Shown here: positions 9,575 through 18,208 of the stretch, piece by piece | How positions within the stretch are numbered: the first letter of the stretch is position 1 | How the letters are laid out: each line of letters opens with the position of its first letter | Assembly: GCF_000720765.1 (NCBI RefSeq) | Contig: NZ_JODC01000009.1 | Span: forward strand, 434,001 to 498,000 | Length of the DNA: 64,000 nt | Direction: 5' to 3' | Origin: Streptomyces sp. NRRL S-646 | GTDB taxonomy: Bacteria; Actinomycetota; Actinomycetes; Streptomycetales; Streptomycetaceae | Program-made: the position numbers and the translations under genes | The notes under the pieces: model-generated | Databases searched by the model: none | Told to the model about the DNA's origin: nothing | Seen by the model: the letters and a program-made list of their open reading frames with translations, nothing else

Positions 9575-10741
9575 TCATGCCTCGCTCTGCGCGCCGGACC
9601 GGGAGCGGGCCACGATGGAGGAGGCGGTGAAGTTGACCGCCAGGGTGAGCAGGAAGAGCGCCAGACCCGCCGCCATCAGCGCCGACATGCCGAACGTGGA
9701 GGCATCGCCGTAGTGCAGGGCGATGAGGGAGGAGACCGAGTTCGAGCCGGTCTGCAGGATGTGCGGCTGGATGACGAAGACCGGCGAGATGATCATGTAG
9801 ACGGCGATCGTCTCGCCCATCGCCCGGCCGAGCCCCAGCATCGTGCCGCCGATGATCCCGCCCATGCCGTACGGCAGGACGACCGAGCGGATCATCCCCC
9901 AGCGGGTGGCTCCGAGCGCGTAGGCGCCCTCCCGTTCGCCCGCGGGTGCCTGCGCGAACACCTCGCGCATCACCGAGCACTGGATCGGCGCGACCATCAG
10001 CGCGACCACCAGCCCGGCGACGAAGGTGGACGCGGTGTACACGCTGTCGGAGGCGAGCGGTTCACCGGGCTGGGTGCCGTCCACCTTGAACAGTGGAATC
10101 CAGCCGAACCAGTCCGACAGCCACCGGGACAGCCCGATGACGTGCTGCTGGAAGAAGAACAGTCCCCACAGTCCGTACACCACCGACGGGACGGCTGCCA
10201 TCAGGTCGACCATCGTGACCAGCGTGCGGCGCAGCCCGCGCGGTGCCACGTCGGAGATGAACAGCGCGGCTCCGACGGCCAGGGGCACCGAGACCACCAC
10301 CGCGACGGCGGCGACCAGCAGGGTGCCGGTGAGCACGGCCGCGATGCCGAAGTGGTGGACGTCGGGCTGCCACTGGGCGGTGGTGAGGAAGGCGGGGCCC
10401 ACGGCGCTCAGGGCCTGCGCGGCCCTCAGCAGCAGGAACAGCCCGACGGCCGCCATGATGCCGAGAACGACGACCCCGGTGGCCGTCAACTGGAACCGGA
10501 AGACCCGGTCCCCGAACCCGCGGGCCGCACGCGGCCGACGAGGCACGGAGATGTCGGACCGGGATGAGCCGGACTCCGGTCTATCGGACTCCGGTCTGTC
10601 GGAGTCCGATCCCTCGGAGTCCGATCCCTCGGAGTCCGATCTCTCGGAGTCGGGTCTGTCGGCGTCCGTCATGTCGGACTCCGATCCGTCGGACCCCGTT
10701 CTGCCGGAGTCCTCCTGAGCGGACAGCACGTGCGCCTCCAC
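9575..10741 (-). CDS. pstC: Phosphate ABC transporter permease PstC with acidic repeat N-terminus
   Basis: First gene of the locus, 388 residues. After an unusual N-terminal region (about 10-62) made of Ser/Asp/Arg/Pro/Glu repeats, six membrane segments follow; the ATPase-contact loop is EGAYALGATRWGM and RAMGETIAV is the PstC hallmark. PstC is usually about 310-330 residues, so the repeat region is an added cytoplasmic extension. The ATG at 10741 leaves a 229-base divergent region to the next gene, where the promoter must lie. Confidence 0.93.
   Translation of the reverse strand: MEAHVLSAQEDSGRTGSDGSESDMTDADRPDSERSDSEGSDSEGSDSDRPESDRPESGSSRSDISVPRRPRAARGFGDRVFRFQLTATGVVVLGIMAAVGLFLLLRAAQALSAVGPAFLTTAQWQPDVHHFGIAAVLTGTLLVAAVAVVVSVPLAVGAALFISDVAPRGLRRTLVTMVDLMAAVPSVVYGLWGLFFFQQHVIGLSRWLSDWFGWIPLFKVDGTQPGEPLASDSVYTASTFVAGLVVALMVAPIQCSVMREVFAQAPAGEREGAYALGATRWGMIRSVVLPYGMGGIIGGTMLGLGRAMGETIAVYMIISPVFVIQPHILQTGSNSVSSLIALHYGDASTFGMSALMAAGLALFLLTLAVNFTASSIVARSRSGAQSEA
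10567..10711. repeat. 15-base repeat array inside the 5' end of pstC
   Basis: Units close to TCGGAGTCCGATCCC follow one another at about 15-base steps, with variants such as TCGGACTCCGGTCTG. Each unit contains the self-complementary core GGAGTCC or GGACTCC, so the transcript could fold. In the protein it gives SDSEG and SDRPE repeats. Strand slippage is a simple origin. Confidence 0.8.
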
Positions 10742-10839
10742 AGGGAAACGAATGGCCCCACACGGCTCCGAGCGGGTGCCGCGCGGGGAGAGTCAATGGC
10801 CGGATCCTGTCGCTGCGAGGCGTGAAATATGGAGGACCG

Positions 10840-10852
10840 ATGAACGGTTCAT
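10840..10852. promoter_or_regulatory. Candidate operator upstream of pstC
   Basis: ATGAAC-G-GTTCAT is a 13-base palindrome with six-base arms in the 229-base region between pstC and the plus-strand luciferase-domain gene. GTTCA is the core of Streptomyces PhoP direct repeats, and another GTTCA occurs near 10890, but the 11-base phasing expected of a PHO box is not clear. PhoP control of this locus is plausible from function but is not demonstrated by this site. Confidence 0.3.
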
Positions 10853-10970
10853 GTAGTTCCGGTGGGGCTGTTGTGGAGCCCCCTGTTCGTTCAACCGGAC
10901 ATACGTCACCTACGGGTTACGAATCCCACAAGGTCTGGTGGACGCGTGGTGAGCGCCGCACCATGGGCGC

Positions 10971-11369
10971 ATGACACCGGCCCAGAGAGCCATGGACCAA
11001 CTGGCCGCGTGGCCCGACCTCAGCCCGTGCGAGGCCGGCTGTGGCACGGGCCGGGCACTGCGCTCCGTACGCGACGAGATCGTGCACTTCCACTCCGACC
11101 GGGACGTGGACCTGCACCTCACCACCCGCGCGATCCAGCGGCTCCACTACGACTTCGCGGAGTCGACCGCCATCCGTCTGGTGCCGGGCTCCCGCTGGGT
11201 CACCGTCCATCTCGACTGCGACGCCGATGTCGACCTGCTGCTCGGCCTGGTGAGCGTCGCCCTGAAGGCCCACTCCGCCCACCCGGGGCACCCGGCTCCT
11301 GCCGTGTGCAACTTCCACCGTGTGACGGTGCTGGCGCGCGACGACGCCGACGAGGCCGGAGAAAGCTGA
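10971..11369 (+). CDS. Luciferase-domain (DUF5519-like) protein
   Basis: A 132-residue cytoplasmic protein. The string EIVHFHSDRDVDLHLT followed by a hydrophobic core and SRWVTVHLD matches my recollection of the small family annotated as luciferase-domain or DUF5519 proteins, in which this HLH-type region is the conserved part. No light-producing role is implied for bacteria. There are Cys residues at 20, 24 (CEAGC) and near 114. It is divergent from pstC and so may share the same regulatory region. Confidence 0.6.
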   Translation: MTPAQRAMDQLAAWPDLSPCEAGCGTGRALRSVRDEIVHFHSDRDVDLHLTTRAIQRLHYDFAESTAIRLVPGSRWVTVHLDCDADVDLLLGLVSVALKAHSAHPGHPAPAVCNFHRVTVLARDDADEAGES

Positions 11370-11558
11370 GAGCAGGGGCCCTGCACGGGAAGTCCGCACA
11401 CCGGAAACCCCCTCCACAACTGTCACAGGCATGCCATACGCTGCTCCCAGCAGCCGCGCCCCGCGCGTCACCGCAGTAGAGCGGTCATGTCCGGGTGCTG
11501 CGCGGCGCACTCATCTCCCCGGTCACACACCGGGTTTTCCTGTGGGGGTTACAACACT

Positions 11559-13526
11559 GTGCGTACGCGCAGCATCTCGACCGCGACAGCGCTTGCGGTC
11601 CTCTTCAGCTCGGCGGCGCTGAGCGTCGTCGCTGCGGGCACCGCCTCGGCGGCCACCGCCCATGTCACCTCGCCCGGTGGCATCGTCGCGGACGGCCCCC
11701 TGAAGCGGGTGTTCCTCGGCGACAGCTCCGCCGGGACCGTCGCGGTCACCGACTACTCCGGTGCCGTCCTCGGTTCGGTGAGCGGCGTGACCGGGGTCAG
11801 CGACCTCGCCGTCTCGGACGACGGGGCCACGGTCTACGCGGCCGCTCCGCAGATCCACGAGATCTGGGCCATCGACGCGGCCACCCTCGACGTCAGGGCC
11901 CGCTACACGGTGTCCACCAACTACGGCCCGCGCCATGTCGCCTTCAGCGGCGGCAAGGTGTGGTTCACGTACGGCGACCAGTGGGACGGCGACCTCGGCT
12001 CGGTCGACCCGGCGGTGGACCCGGCGAGCGGCACCGACCCGGTGGCGCTGACGCAGTTCCCGACCGAGGGCACCGGCTCCGGTATCTGGGGCCAGGGCCT
12101 GCTGGACACCGACCCGAGCCAGCCGGGCATCCTCGCCGTCGGCGAGACCGGCCTGTCCACGGACTCGATGGCCGTGCTCGACGTGTCGAGCGGCAAGCCC
12201 GCACTGGTCGCCTACCACAACGGCGACTACACGCTGAACAACGGCATCGGGGACATCGACCTGGTCCCGGGCGGCACGCAGGTGCTGGTCAACGGCAAGG
12301 ACCGGGACGCCTACGCGGACGGCAAGTTCAAGGCGGCCGGCTCCTACCCGGACGGCCAGTTCGCCGACATCGCCCCGAACGGCGTGCTCGCCCAGGTCAA
12401 CGGCGGCAAGGTCCTCACGTACAAGCCGGGCGCCACGCTGCCGCTGCACACGTACGACCTCGGCACCTCCCGCACGGCCGCCCTCACCTGGGCCCCGGAC
12501 CTCACCAAGGTCTTCGCACTGGTGGGCACGGACGTCGAGAGCGGCGGCTACAACCTCAAGGTGCTCAGCGACCCGACGCTGAACAACCCGACCCTCACGC
12601 TCAACGCCCCCTCGACGGCGACCCGCGCCAGGCAGCTCACCGTCACCGGGAAGATCTCGGCGTCGTTCGCGTTGCCGGCCGGTGTGCAGCTGCAGGTCAC
12701 CCGGACCGACCTGGACTCCCCGAACGGCAAGGCGCTGCCCGCCGTCACGGTCAAGGCGGACGGCACGTACTCCTTCAACGACACCCCGCCGGCCGGCGGC
12801 ACCGTCACCTACAAGGCGACCTACGCCGGCGACACCGACCACTCCGCGGTCAGCGCGAGCGACAAGGTCGCGGTCTCCCGCACCGCGACCACGCTGAGCC
12901 TGAACAACAACGGCAAGGTGTACTCGTACGGCGCCGACGTGAAGTTCACCGCCCACCTCGGTACGACGTACAAGAACCGCACGGTGGAGATCTGGGCCAA
13001 CCCCTACGGCGGCGACAAGCCCAACAAGCTGCTGAAGACCGGCACGGTCGACTCCAGCGGCAACATCTCCGCGACCGTCGACATGACCCGCGACACCGAC
13101 GTCACGGCGGTCTTCAAGGGCGACGCCCGTTACGCACCCAGGACGGTCAAGTCCACCGGCTACGCCAGGGTGAAGGTCTCCACGGCCGTCACCAAGAACT
13201 ACAAGAAGGCCGCGATCGGCTCGCACACGTACTACTGGTTCCACAAGAACACCTCGCCGGTCGTCACGACGACCATGACGTACTACCCGGGCCGCAAGCA
13301 GCGCCTCGAGCTCGAGGTCTACTACAACGGCAAGTGGTACGCGACCGACGGCAGCCCCCAGTACTTCGCCCTCGGCTCGAACGGCAAGTCCGCGGTGAGC
13401 CTGGGCGCCCCGGGCGAGTCCGGCATCAAGGCCCGCGTCCGCGCGGCGTACATCAACAACTCGTCGGGCGACAACGTCAACTCGAACACGTACAGCGACT
13501 GGAAGTACCTGTACTTCTCCAACTAG
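11559..13526 (+). CDS. Secreted beta-propeller protein with Ig-like modules
   Basis: A 655-residue exported protein. The GTG at 11559, with GGGGG about ten bases upstream, gives a clean signal peptide (about 1-31, ending ASAATA); a longer reading from 11487 would bury it. Residues about 35-345 show repeated VFLGDSSAGTVAV, VSDDGATVYAA and TWAPDLTKVFAL strings typical of a YncE-like beta-propeller. Residues about 345-550 are two Ig-like modules, and the last 100 residues hold Tyr/Trp-rich strings (YYNGKWYATDG) seen in the C-terminus of many Streptomyces secreted proteins. Function is unknown; it is probably a surface or secreted binding protein. Confidence 0.75.
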   Translation: MRTRSISTATALAVLFSSAALSVVAAGTASAATAHVTSPGGIVADGPLKRVFLGDSSAGTVAVTDYSGAVLGSVSGVTGVSDLAVSDDGATVYAAAPQIHEIWAIDAATLDVRARYTVSTNYGPRHVAFSGGKVWFTYGDQWDGDLGSVDPAVDPASGTDPVALTQFPTEGTGSGIWGQGLLDTDPSQPGILAVGETGLSTDSMAVLDVSSGKPALVAYHNGDYTLNNGIGDIDLVPGGTQVLVNGKDRDAYADGKFKAAGSYPDGQFADIAPNGVLAQVNGGKVLTYKPGATLPLHTYDLGTSRTAALTWAPDLTKVFALVGTDVESGGYNLKVLSDPTLNNPTLTLNAPSTATRARQLTVTGKISASFALPAGVQLQVTRTDLDSPNGKALPAVTVKADGTYSFNDTPPAGGTVTYKATYAGDTDHSAVSASDKVAVSRTATTLSLNNNGKVYSYGADVKFTAHLGTTYKNRTVEIWANPYGGDKPNKLLKTGTVDSSGNISATVDMTRDTDVTAVFKGDARYAPRTVKSTGYARVKVSTAVTKNYKKAAIGSHTYYWFHKNTSPVVTTTMTYYPGRKQRLELEVYYNGKWYATDGSPQYFALGSNGKSAVSLGAPGESGIKARVRAAYINNSSGDNVNSNTYSDWKYLYFSN

Positions 13527-13540
13527 CCGATGGACGCGTG

Positions 13541-13583
13541 AGAAGCGCCGGGCCGGTGGCGACAGCCATCACCCGGCGCTTCT
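13541..13583 (+). terminator. Terminator of the beta-propeller gene
   Basis: AGAAGCGCCGGG (13541-13552) pairs with 13572-13583 in a perfect 12-bp stem with a 19-base loop, 14 bases after the TAG stop. Confidence 0.7.
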
Positions 13584-13728
13584 GGCGTTCGCCAGCTCTC
13601 GGCGCAGCGGAAGGTACTGCCCCACTCGGGCTGGACCCATCGCATGGTGATCACCCTGACGACAACACGCAGCCCGGTCCCACTGTTGATCGCGCCTGAG
13701 CCCCCCTCCGACGAGCAATAATCCGGAC

Positions 13729-14403
13729 ATGGCCGCACTGACCGACCTGCAGCGTCGCATCCTGACCGACGTGCTTGCCGTGGGCAGTGCCTACCCGCTC
13801 GTCCTCACGGGCGACTGCGCCGCGCAGGCGCACGGCCTGGTCGAGCACCTCAGCCAGGACCTCGACGTCGCCACCGAGAACCCCGAAGGCATGGAGCAGA
13901 TCGGTGCCACCGTGCGGACAGGGCTGGAGGATCGAGGCTGGCAGGTAAGGGTGGTGGAGACGGATCCTCTCTCCGCACAGCTGATCGTCACCGACCCGGA
14001 CAGTGGCGACGAGTGCGAGGTGGACGTCCTCAAGGAGGTCATGTGGCGGCCGCCGGTGCAGACCGAGTACGGCCCGGCCCTCTCTCTCGAGGACGTCGTC
14101 GGTACCAGGGTCTGGGCCCTGGCCGACCGCGGCCTCCCCCGCGACCTCGTCGACGTCCGAGCCGCCGCGGACCGCTGGACCCACCCCGAACTCGAAGAAC
14201 TCGGCCGCCGCCACGCCCGGGACACCTTCGACCTCACCGACCTTCAGGCGCGTCTGTCCGGCGCCGACCTGATGGACGACAGCGAGTTCGCCGCCTACGG
14301 ACTCGACGCGGGCGCGATCGCGGAACTCCGCCAGTGGGCCCAGGTATGGGCCGACGACATCGCGGAACGGCTCCTGGAAGGGGAGCCGCCGGAGGACGAG
14401 TGA
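13729..14403 (+). CDS. Nucleotidyltransferase of the AbiEii/AbiGii family
   Basis: A 224-residue cytoplasmic protein. LTGDCAAQAHGL followed by SQDLDVAT gives the G-S/D...DxD metal site of the polymerase-beta-like nucleotidyltransferase fold, and ECEVDVLKE supplies a third acidic position. AbiEii toxins block cell growth by nucleotidyl transfer, usually beside an AbiEi antitoxin, but no antitoxin-like gene is adjacent; the neighbours are a terminator and a convergent acyltransferase. It may thus be a solitary enzyme. ATG at 13729 is the only sensible start. Confidence 0.75.
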   Translation: MAALTDLQRRILTDVLAVGSAYPLVLTGDCAAQAHGLVEHLSQDLDVATENPEGMEQIGATVRTGLEDRGWQVRVVETDPLSAQLIVTDPDSGDECEVDVLKEVMWRPPVQTEYGPALSLEDVVGTRVWALADRGLPRDLVDVRAAADRWTHPELEELGRRHARDTFDLTDLQARLSGADLMDDSEFAAYGLDAGAIAELRQWAQVWADDIAERLLEGEPPEDE

Positions 14404-14412
14404 GCCGCGCAT

Positions 14413-15609
14413 TCACTCGGCCCGCCAGTTCCGTTTCCGCTTGAAGGGCATCTCGAAGATCTCCGCGAACACCCATGCCGACAGAACCGAAGCCGGCAGC
14501 CCCACAACCACCGTGAAACAGAACGTGGGCAGCCCCGCCGATACGTAATCCGGGGCAATTTTCCGCACCACGACCATGACGACAGGCAGATGGATGAGAT
14601 ACAGGCTGTACGAGAAGTTGCCGAGGCCGCGCACGGGCCGGGTGGCAAGGAGCCGCAGCAGAAAGTCCGGGCGCCCGGTGGCGATCGCCGCAAGGAACAT
14701 CGCCATGGCGGGGGCGACGGCGAGATCCACCCAGAAGTAGTGATGCACCGTCCAGGCCGATCCCTTGACGGCGATGAGTGACAGGACCGGAACCATCGCC
14801 AGAGCGGCGAGCCAATGCCAGGGCATCCGCCGGACCCTCTCCCGCGCAACAATGACACCCGCGGCTGTCAGACCGGCGACGAACACGGGCGCGAGATTCG
14901 GGGCCAGCCAGTTGTCACCTTCCACCAAAGACGCGTTTCCCGCCAGCAGTCCACGTGCGACCACCAGCAGTGTCACACCGGTGACCAGGACGGCCGCCCC
15001 CAGCCGCCGCCGGACAAGAAGCAGCAGCGGGAAGAGGAGATAGAGCTCCGCCTCCACGGCGATCGACCAGAACGCACCGTTCGGCGTGCGGGCCGGGAAC
15101 ATGTCCTGGAGCACCAGGCCGTACACGACGACGGTCCGGTAATTCGGCGGCCCATGATGGGAGGCCCGCACCACGAAATAGGCAACTGCCACGCTCAGTA
15201 CGAGCGCCGCCCAGTACGGCGGAAGGATGCGCCAGGCACGGCGCCGCAGAAACCGGGCCACGCCGCCTTGACGCCAGCCGTTGCGCGCCGGTGAGAGGGC
15301 CAGCGAGAAGCCGGACAGGACGAGAAAGAAGACGACGGCGAGACGTCCGTACATCAGCCAGCCCAGCCAGGACGGACCCGAATTCCTGGGAAACCCTGGA
15401 AAGGCAAGCAGCCAGCAGTGAAACAGAACCACGTACAGTGCAGCCAGACCGCGGAGCCCGTCAAGCCCCGGCACATGACTGCCTGCGTTCACTTCCCCCG
15501 TACCGTCCAACGGCCGTACCGGGACGGCCACATCAGGATTCCTGCTGTCGGGACGGCTCGATTCCAATAAAATTGTTCGGCCCTTCCTCTCGGCGCCGTG
15601 TCGAAGCAC
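14413..15609 (-). CDS. Acyltransferase 3 family membrane protein
   Basis: A 398-residue polytopic membrane enzyme that acylates a sugar or surface molecule. The family hallmarks are LDGLRGLAALYVVLFH near residue 49 (His of the catalytic site), FLRRRAWRILPPYW, and about ten membrane segments, with SYSLYLIH near the end. The GTG at 15609 gives a 45-residue hydrophilic lead of low conservation; a start nearer 15500 is equally possible. The upstream 150 bases are less GC-rich than the rest. It converges with the nucleotidyltransferase gene with only nine bases between stops. The substrate cannot be told from sequence. Confidence 0.85.
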   Translation of the reverse strand: MLRHGAERKGRTILLESSRPDSRNPDVAVPVRPLDGTGEVNAGSHVPGLDGLRGLAALYVVLFHCWLLAFPGFPRNSGPSWLGWLMYGRLAVVFFLVLSGFSLALSPARNGWRQGGVARFLRRRAWRILPPYWAALVLSVAVAYFVVRASHHGPPNYRTVVVYGLVLQDMFPARTPNGAFWSIAVEAELYLLFPLLLLVRRRLGAAVLVTGVTLLVVARGLLAGNASLVEGDNWLAPNLAPVFVAGLTAAGVIVARERVRRMPWHWLAALAMVPVLSLIAVKGSAWTVHHYFWVDLAVAPAMAMFLAAIATGRPDFLLRLLATRPVRGLGNFSYSLYLIHLPVVMVVVRKIAPDYVSAGLPTFCFTVVVGLPASVLSAWVFAEIFEMPFKRKRNWRAE

Positions 15610-15760
15610 GTGGTCACCATGTCGGTGATCTTTTCTGCGGCCCGGGACGGCGCCGCACAGTGACCCGTACGTCGCATGGAGCCAGGACGTTCAGCGGCTT
15701 CTCATCGGCCGAAGCGAACCGGCAGTTCGGCCAGACCTCGCAGCAGCGTGCCACTCCGCG

Positions 15761-16612
15761 TCACGCCTGCCACACCTCTGCCACCGACTCCGCCAGCGCC
15801 GTCGCCTGGGCATGTCCAGCGCGGGCCGCGTCCGGGACGCGCGCGTTCGCCGTCATGTTCCGGCCCATGGCCCGGCGTGCGTCGCGGTCCGGGCACAGGA
15901 GCGATACGGCGGCTCCGTCGGCGGTGAGTGCGGCTGCCTGCTGTTGTGCGCTCGGGTGGGGGCCGACCGCGTTCGGGATCGGCACGACGGCGAGCACCCG
16001 ACCGTATCCGCGGGCCAGTTGGAGGTTGGCCGTGGAGCGGCTGCCACCGTCGATCCAGTGGTGGCCGTCCAGCGCGACCGGCGGCCAGACCAGCGGCACG
16101 GCACAGCTGGCGGCCACCGCGTCGACGAGCCCCACCTTCGCGTCCGCGTCGAAGTCCGCCACCTCCCCGGTCACGGCGTCGACGGCGGCGATCCGCAACG
16201 CCCGCGCGGGCCAGTCCGTCGCCCCGCGCAGCAACTCCCTTACCGCCTCGCGCATTTCGGCCGCCGGTGGGGTGCGGGCGGCGAGGGCGGCGCGACCGAG
16301 GCGTCGTATCGAGCGCTCGGGGTTCCGGGAGCCCAGGGCGGCCCAGAGGAAGCGGAGGGTCTGGGCGGCGGTGACGTCCAGGTCGATGCGATCGGCGCCG
16401 GAGAGCTGGCGCTCGTAAAGCTCACGCGGGGGCTGACCACAAGCCAGCCGTGAGCCGAAGACCGCGCCGGCCGAGGTGCCGATCACCACGTCGGCCCGAT
16501 CGAGGTCGAGGCCCGCGTCCGTGAGGCCGGCGAGTATGCCGGTCATCCATGCGCCGCCGACCGGGCCTCCGCCGCCCAGTACCAGTGCCGTACCGCTTCC
16601 TCTTCCGCTCAC
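15761..16612 (-). CDS. Patatin-like phospholipase
   Basis: A 283-residue alpha/beta hydrolase of the patatin family, using a Ser-Asp dyad to cleave acyl esters. Oxyanion loop GGGGPVGGAW at about residues 13-22, nucleophile GTSAG (Ser about 47) and DGG (Asp about 188) are all present, so it should be active. I chose the GTG at 16612 because the upstream ATG at 16672 lies inside the promoter/operator region shared with the divergent TetR gene. The pair is very likely regulator and target. Confidence 0.85.
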   Translation of the reverse strand: MSGRGSGTALVLGGGGPVGGAWMTGILAGLTDAGLDLDRADVVIGTSAGAVFGSRLACGQPPRELYERQLSGADRIDLDVTAAQTLRFLWAALGSRNPERSIRRLGRAALAARTPPAAEMREAVRELLRGATDWPARALRIAAVDAVTGEVADFDADAKVGLVDAVAASCAVPLVWPPVALDGHHWIDGGSRSTANLQLARGYGRVLAVVPIPNAVGPHPSAQQQAAALTADGAAVSLLCPDRDARRAMGRNMTANARVPDAARAGHAQATALAESVAEVWQA

Positions 16613-16635
16613 GTCACACCCCCGGGACCGTAAAT

Positions 16636-16693
16636 GGGGAGCACTCCCCGTTTCGTTTCCCGACGATAACATCAGTTCCGGGGAGTGATCCCC
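16636..16693. promoter_or_regulatory. Twin palindromic operators between patatin and TetR genes
   Basis: GGGGAGCACTCCCC (16636-16649) and GGGGAGTGATCCCC (16680-16693) are closely similar dyads whose centres are 44 bases apart, about four helical turns. They flank the space where both divergent promoters must lie. This is the expected arrangement for a TetR repressor controlling itself and the patatin gene. Confidence 0.8.
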
Positions 16694-16716
16694 ACTTCTT
16701 CCTCCGGAGGGTGACG

Positions 16717-17403
16717 ATGACCGTCGGCGCAGGCCGTGGAACGGGACCGCAGCGGCGTGACGCGCGGCGGAACCGCGAACTCCTGGTGGAGGCGGCCCAC
16801 GAGGTGTTCACCGAGCAGGGGCTGCAGGCGGCGCTGGACGTGATCGCCCGCAGGGCGGGGGTCGGCAATGCGACGCTCTACCGGCACTTCCCCACCCGGG
16901 CCGCCCTCATCGACGCCGTCTTCCGCGACCAGCTCGGCGGGACGGTCGCCGCGGGCGAGCTGGCCCGGACGGCCCCCGACGCCTGGACCGGCCTCGACAC
17001 CTACCTCCAGGCCGTCTTCCGCACCCTGGCCGCCGACCGCGGCACCAACGACCTGATGACCACCCATGTCCAGGGCATCGAGGCGCTGGACGACGTGCAC
17101 GCACACAACCGGGAGACGCTGGAACTGCTGCTGGCCCGCGGGCGCGAGGAGGGCGCGATCCGCTCGGACGTCACCACGGAGGACATCCTGTTCGCACTGG
17201 CCGCGCTGGGCCGCGCCGTCCCGGCCCTGACCGCCGCGACCGCACCGGACACCTGGCGCCGCCCCCTCGCCCTGCTCCTCGACAGCCTGCGCCCCGCGCC
17301 GAAGTCCCTCCCGGACGCCGCGCTCACGTCCTCGCAGCTCGCCGACGTGCTACGGGAATTGGGGCCGCATCGTGCGCCCGCGCGGCAAGTGAAGGACGAG
17401 TGA
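16717..17403 (+). CDS. TetR family transcriptional regulator
   Basis: A 228-residue repressor. The ATG at 16717 has GGAGG six bases upstream. Residues about 15-60 form the DNA-binding domain (RRNRELLVEAAHEVF, then DVIARRAGVGNATLYRHFP), and the rest is an all-helical ligand-binding domain with a hydrophilic end. Twin dyads lie just upstream. It is likely to repress itself and the divergent patatin gene; its ligand is unknown. Confidence 0.9.
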   Translation: MTVGAGRGTGPQRRDARRNRELLVEAAHEVFTEQGLQAALDVIARRAGVGNATLYRHFPTRAALIDAVFRDQLGGTVAAGELARTAPDAWTGLDTYLQAVFRTLAADRGTNDLMTTHVQGIEALDDVHAHNRETLELLLARGREEGAIRSDVTTEDILFALAALGRAVPALTAATAPDTWRRPLALLLDSLRPAPKSLPDAALTSSQLADVLRELGPHRAPARQVKDE

Positions 17404-17464
17404 AGGCCCGCCGCCAGGCATGTCGGTGTGGCGGTCGGCGGTCGTCGTCGGCGAGGATGCCCCG

Positions 17465-18139
17465 GTGAACGACCACATAGCACCCGCCACTGCTGCTCCC
17501 GGCCCCGACGTCCCCGCCCTGCAACCGGTCCGTGCGGCAGCTCTCGTCACCATGGCTGCCCTTGCCCTCGCCGGTCTCGGATGGGCGGCGCGGGCCGTGT
17601 GGCAGATCCGGCTCGCGATGGCGGGGGAGCCGGCCTCCGGGCCGCCGGACCAGGGCGAGGGGGTGCACCGTCCGCTGACCTCGCTGGAGGACTCGTACCA
17701 CCTCGTCAGCACGGTGTCGGGCGCCGCGGCGGCGGTCTGCGCGATCGCGTTCGTGGTGTGGACGGGCCGTGTCCGGGACAACGCGCGCGATCTGTCCGGG
17801 ACCAGGCCGCGCTACTCCGGGCTGTGGGTGCTCTTCGGCTGGGTGGTGCCCGTCGTCAACCTGTGGTTCCCGCGCGGCATCATCGCGGACGCCTACCGCG
17901 CCAGCGCCCCCGGAGAGCGGCTGCCCCGCTCCCTGAACGTGTGGTGGGGCCTGTGGCTGATCGGCATGCTCACCGGAGTCGGCCTCATGTCCAGCGACTC
18001 CACCGACGAGATCATCGCCCGCGCCTACACGGACGTGTGGCAGCTCCTGGCGTGCGACGCGGCGGTCGTCGGCGCGGCCGTGGCCGGAGTCTTCGTCGTC
18101 CGCGCCGTCACTGCCGTACAAGAGCGGCATCTGAACTGA
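17465..18139 (+). CDS. DUF4328 membrane protein
   Basis: About 224 residues with roughly five membrane segments. The strings VRDNARDLSG, GWVVPVVNLWFPR and SLNVWWGLW match the DUF4328 family common in Streptomyces, function unknown. The GTG at 17465 has GAGGA seven to eight bases upstream and is preferred to the ATG at 17420, which has no good ribosome site. It follows tetR by 61 bases and may be co-transcribed. Confidence 0.7.
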   Translation: MNDHIAPATAAPGPDVPALQPVRAAALVTMAALALAGLGWAARAVWQIRLAMAGEPASGPPDQGEGVHRPLTSLEDSYHLVSTVSGAAAAVCAIAFVVWTGRVRDNARDLSGTRPRYSGLWVLFGWVVPVVNLWFPRGIIADAYRASAPGERLPRSLNVWWGLWLIGMLTGVGLMSSDSTDEIIARAYTDVWQLLACDAAVVGAAVAGVFVVRAVTAVQERHLN

Positions 18140-18156
18140 CCGTGGAACAAGCCCAG

Positions 18157-18189
18157 TTGACCCTGGCAGGCAAGGCCGGCCAGGGTCAA
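18157..18189. terminator. Bidirectional terminator between DUF4328 and SCO2400-family genes
   Basis: TTGACCCTGGC (18157-18167) pairs with 18179-18189 in a perfect 11-bp stem between two convergent genes. Confidence 0.75.
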
Positions 18190-18208
18190 GGTGAGCGTAA
18201 AGGTCAGG

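Noticed and set aside
10567..10711. CRISPR-like array
   Set aside because: Units are 15 bases with no spacers and lie inside pstC; no cas gene is present.
13729..14403. Complete AbiE toxin-antitoxin pair
   Set aside because: Only the nucleotidyltransferase is present; no AbiEi-like gene on either side.
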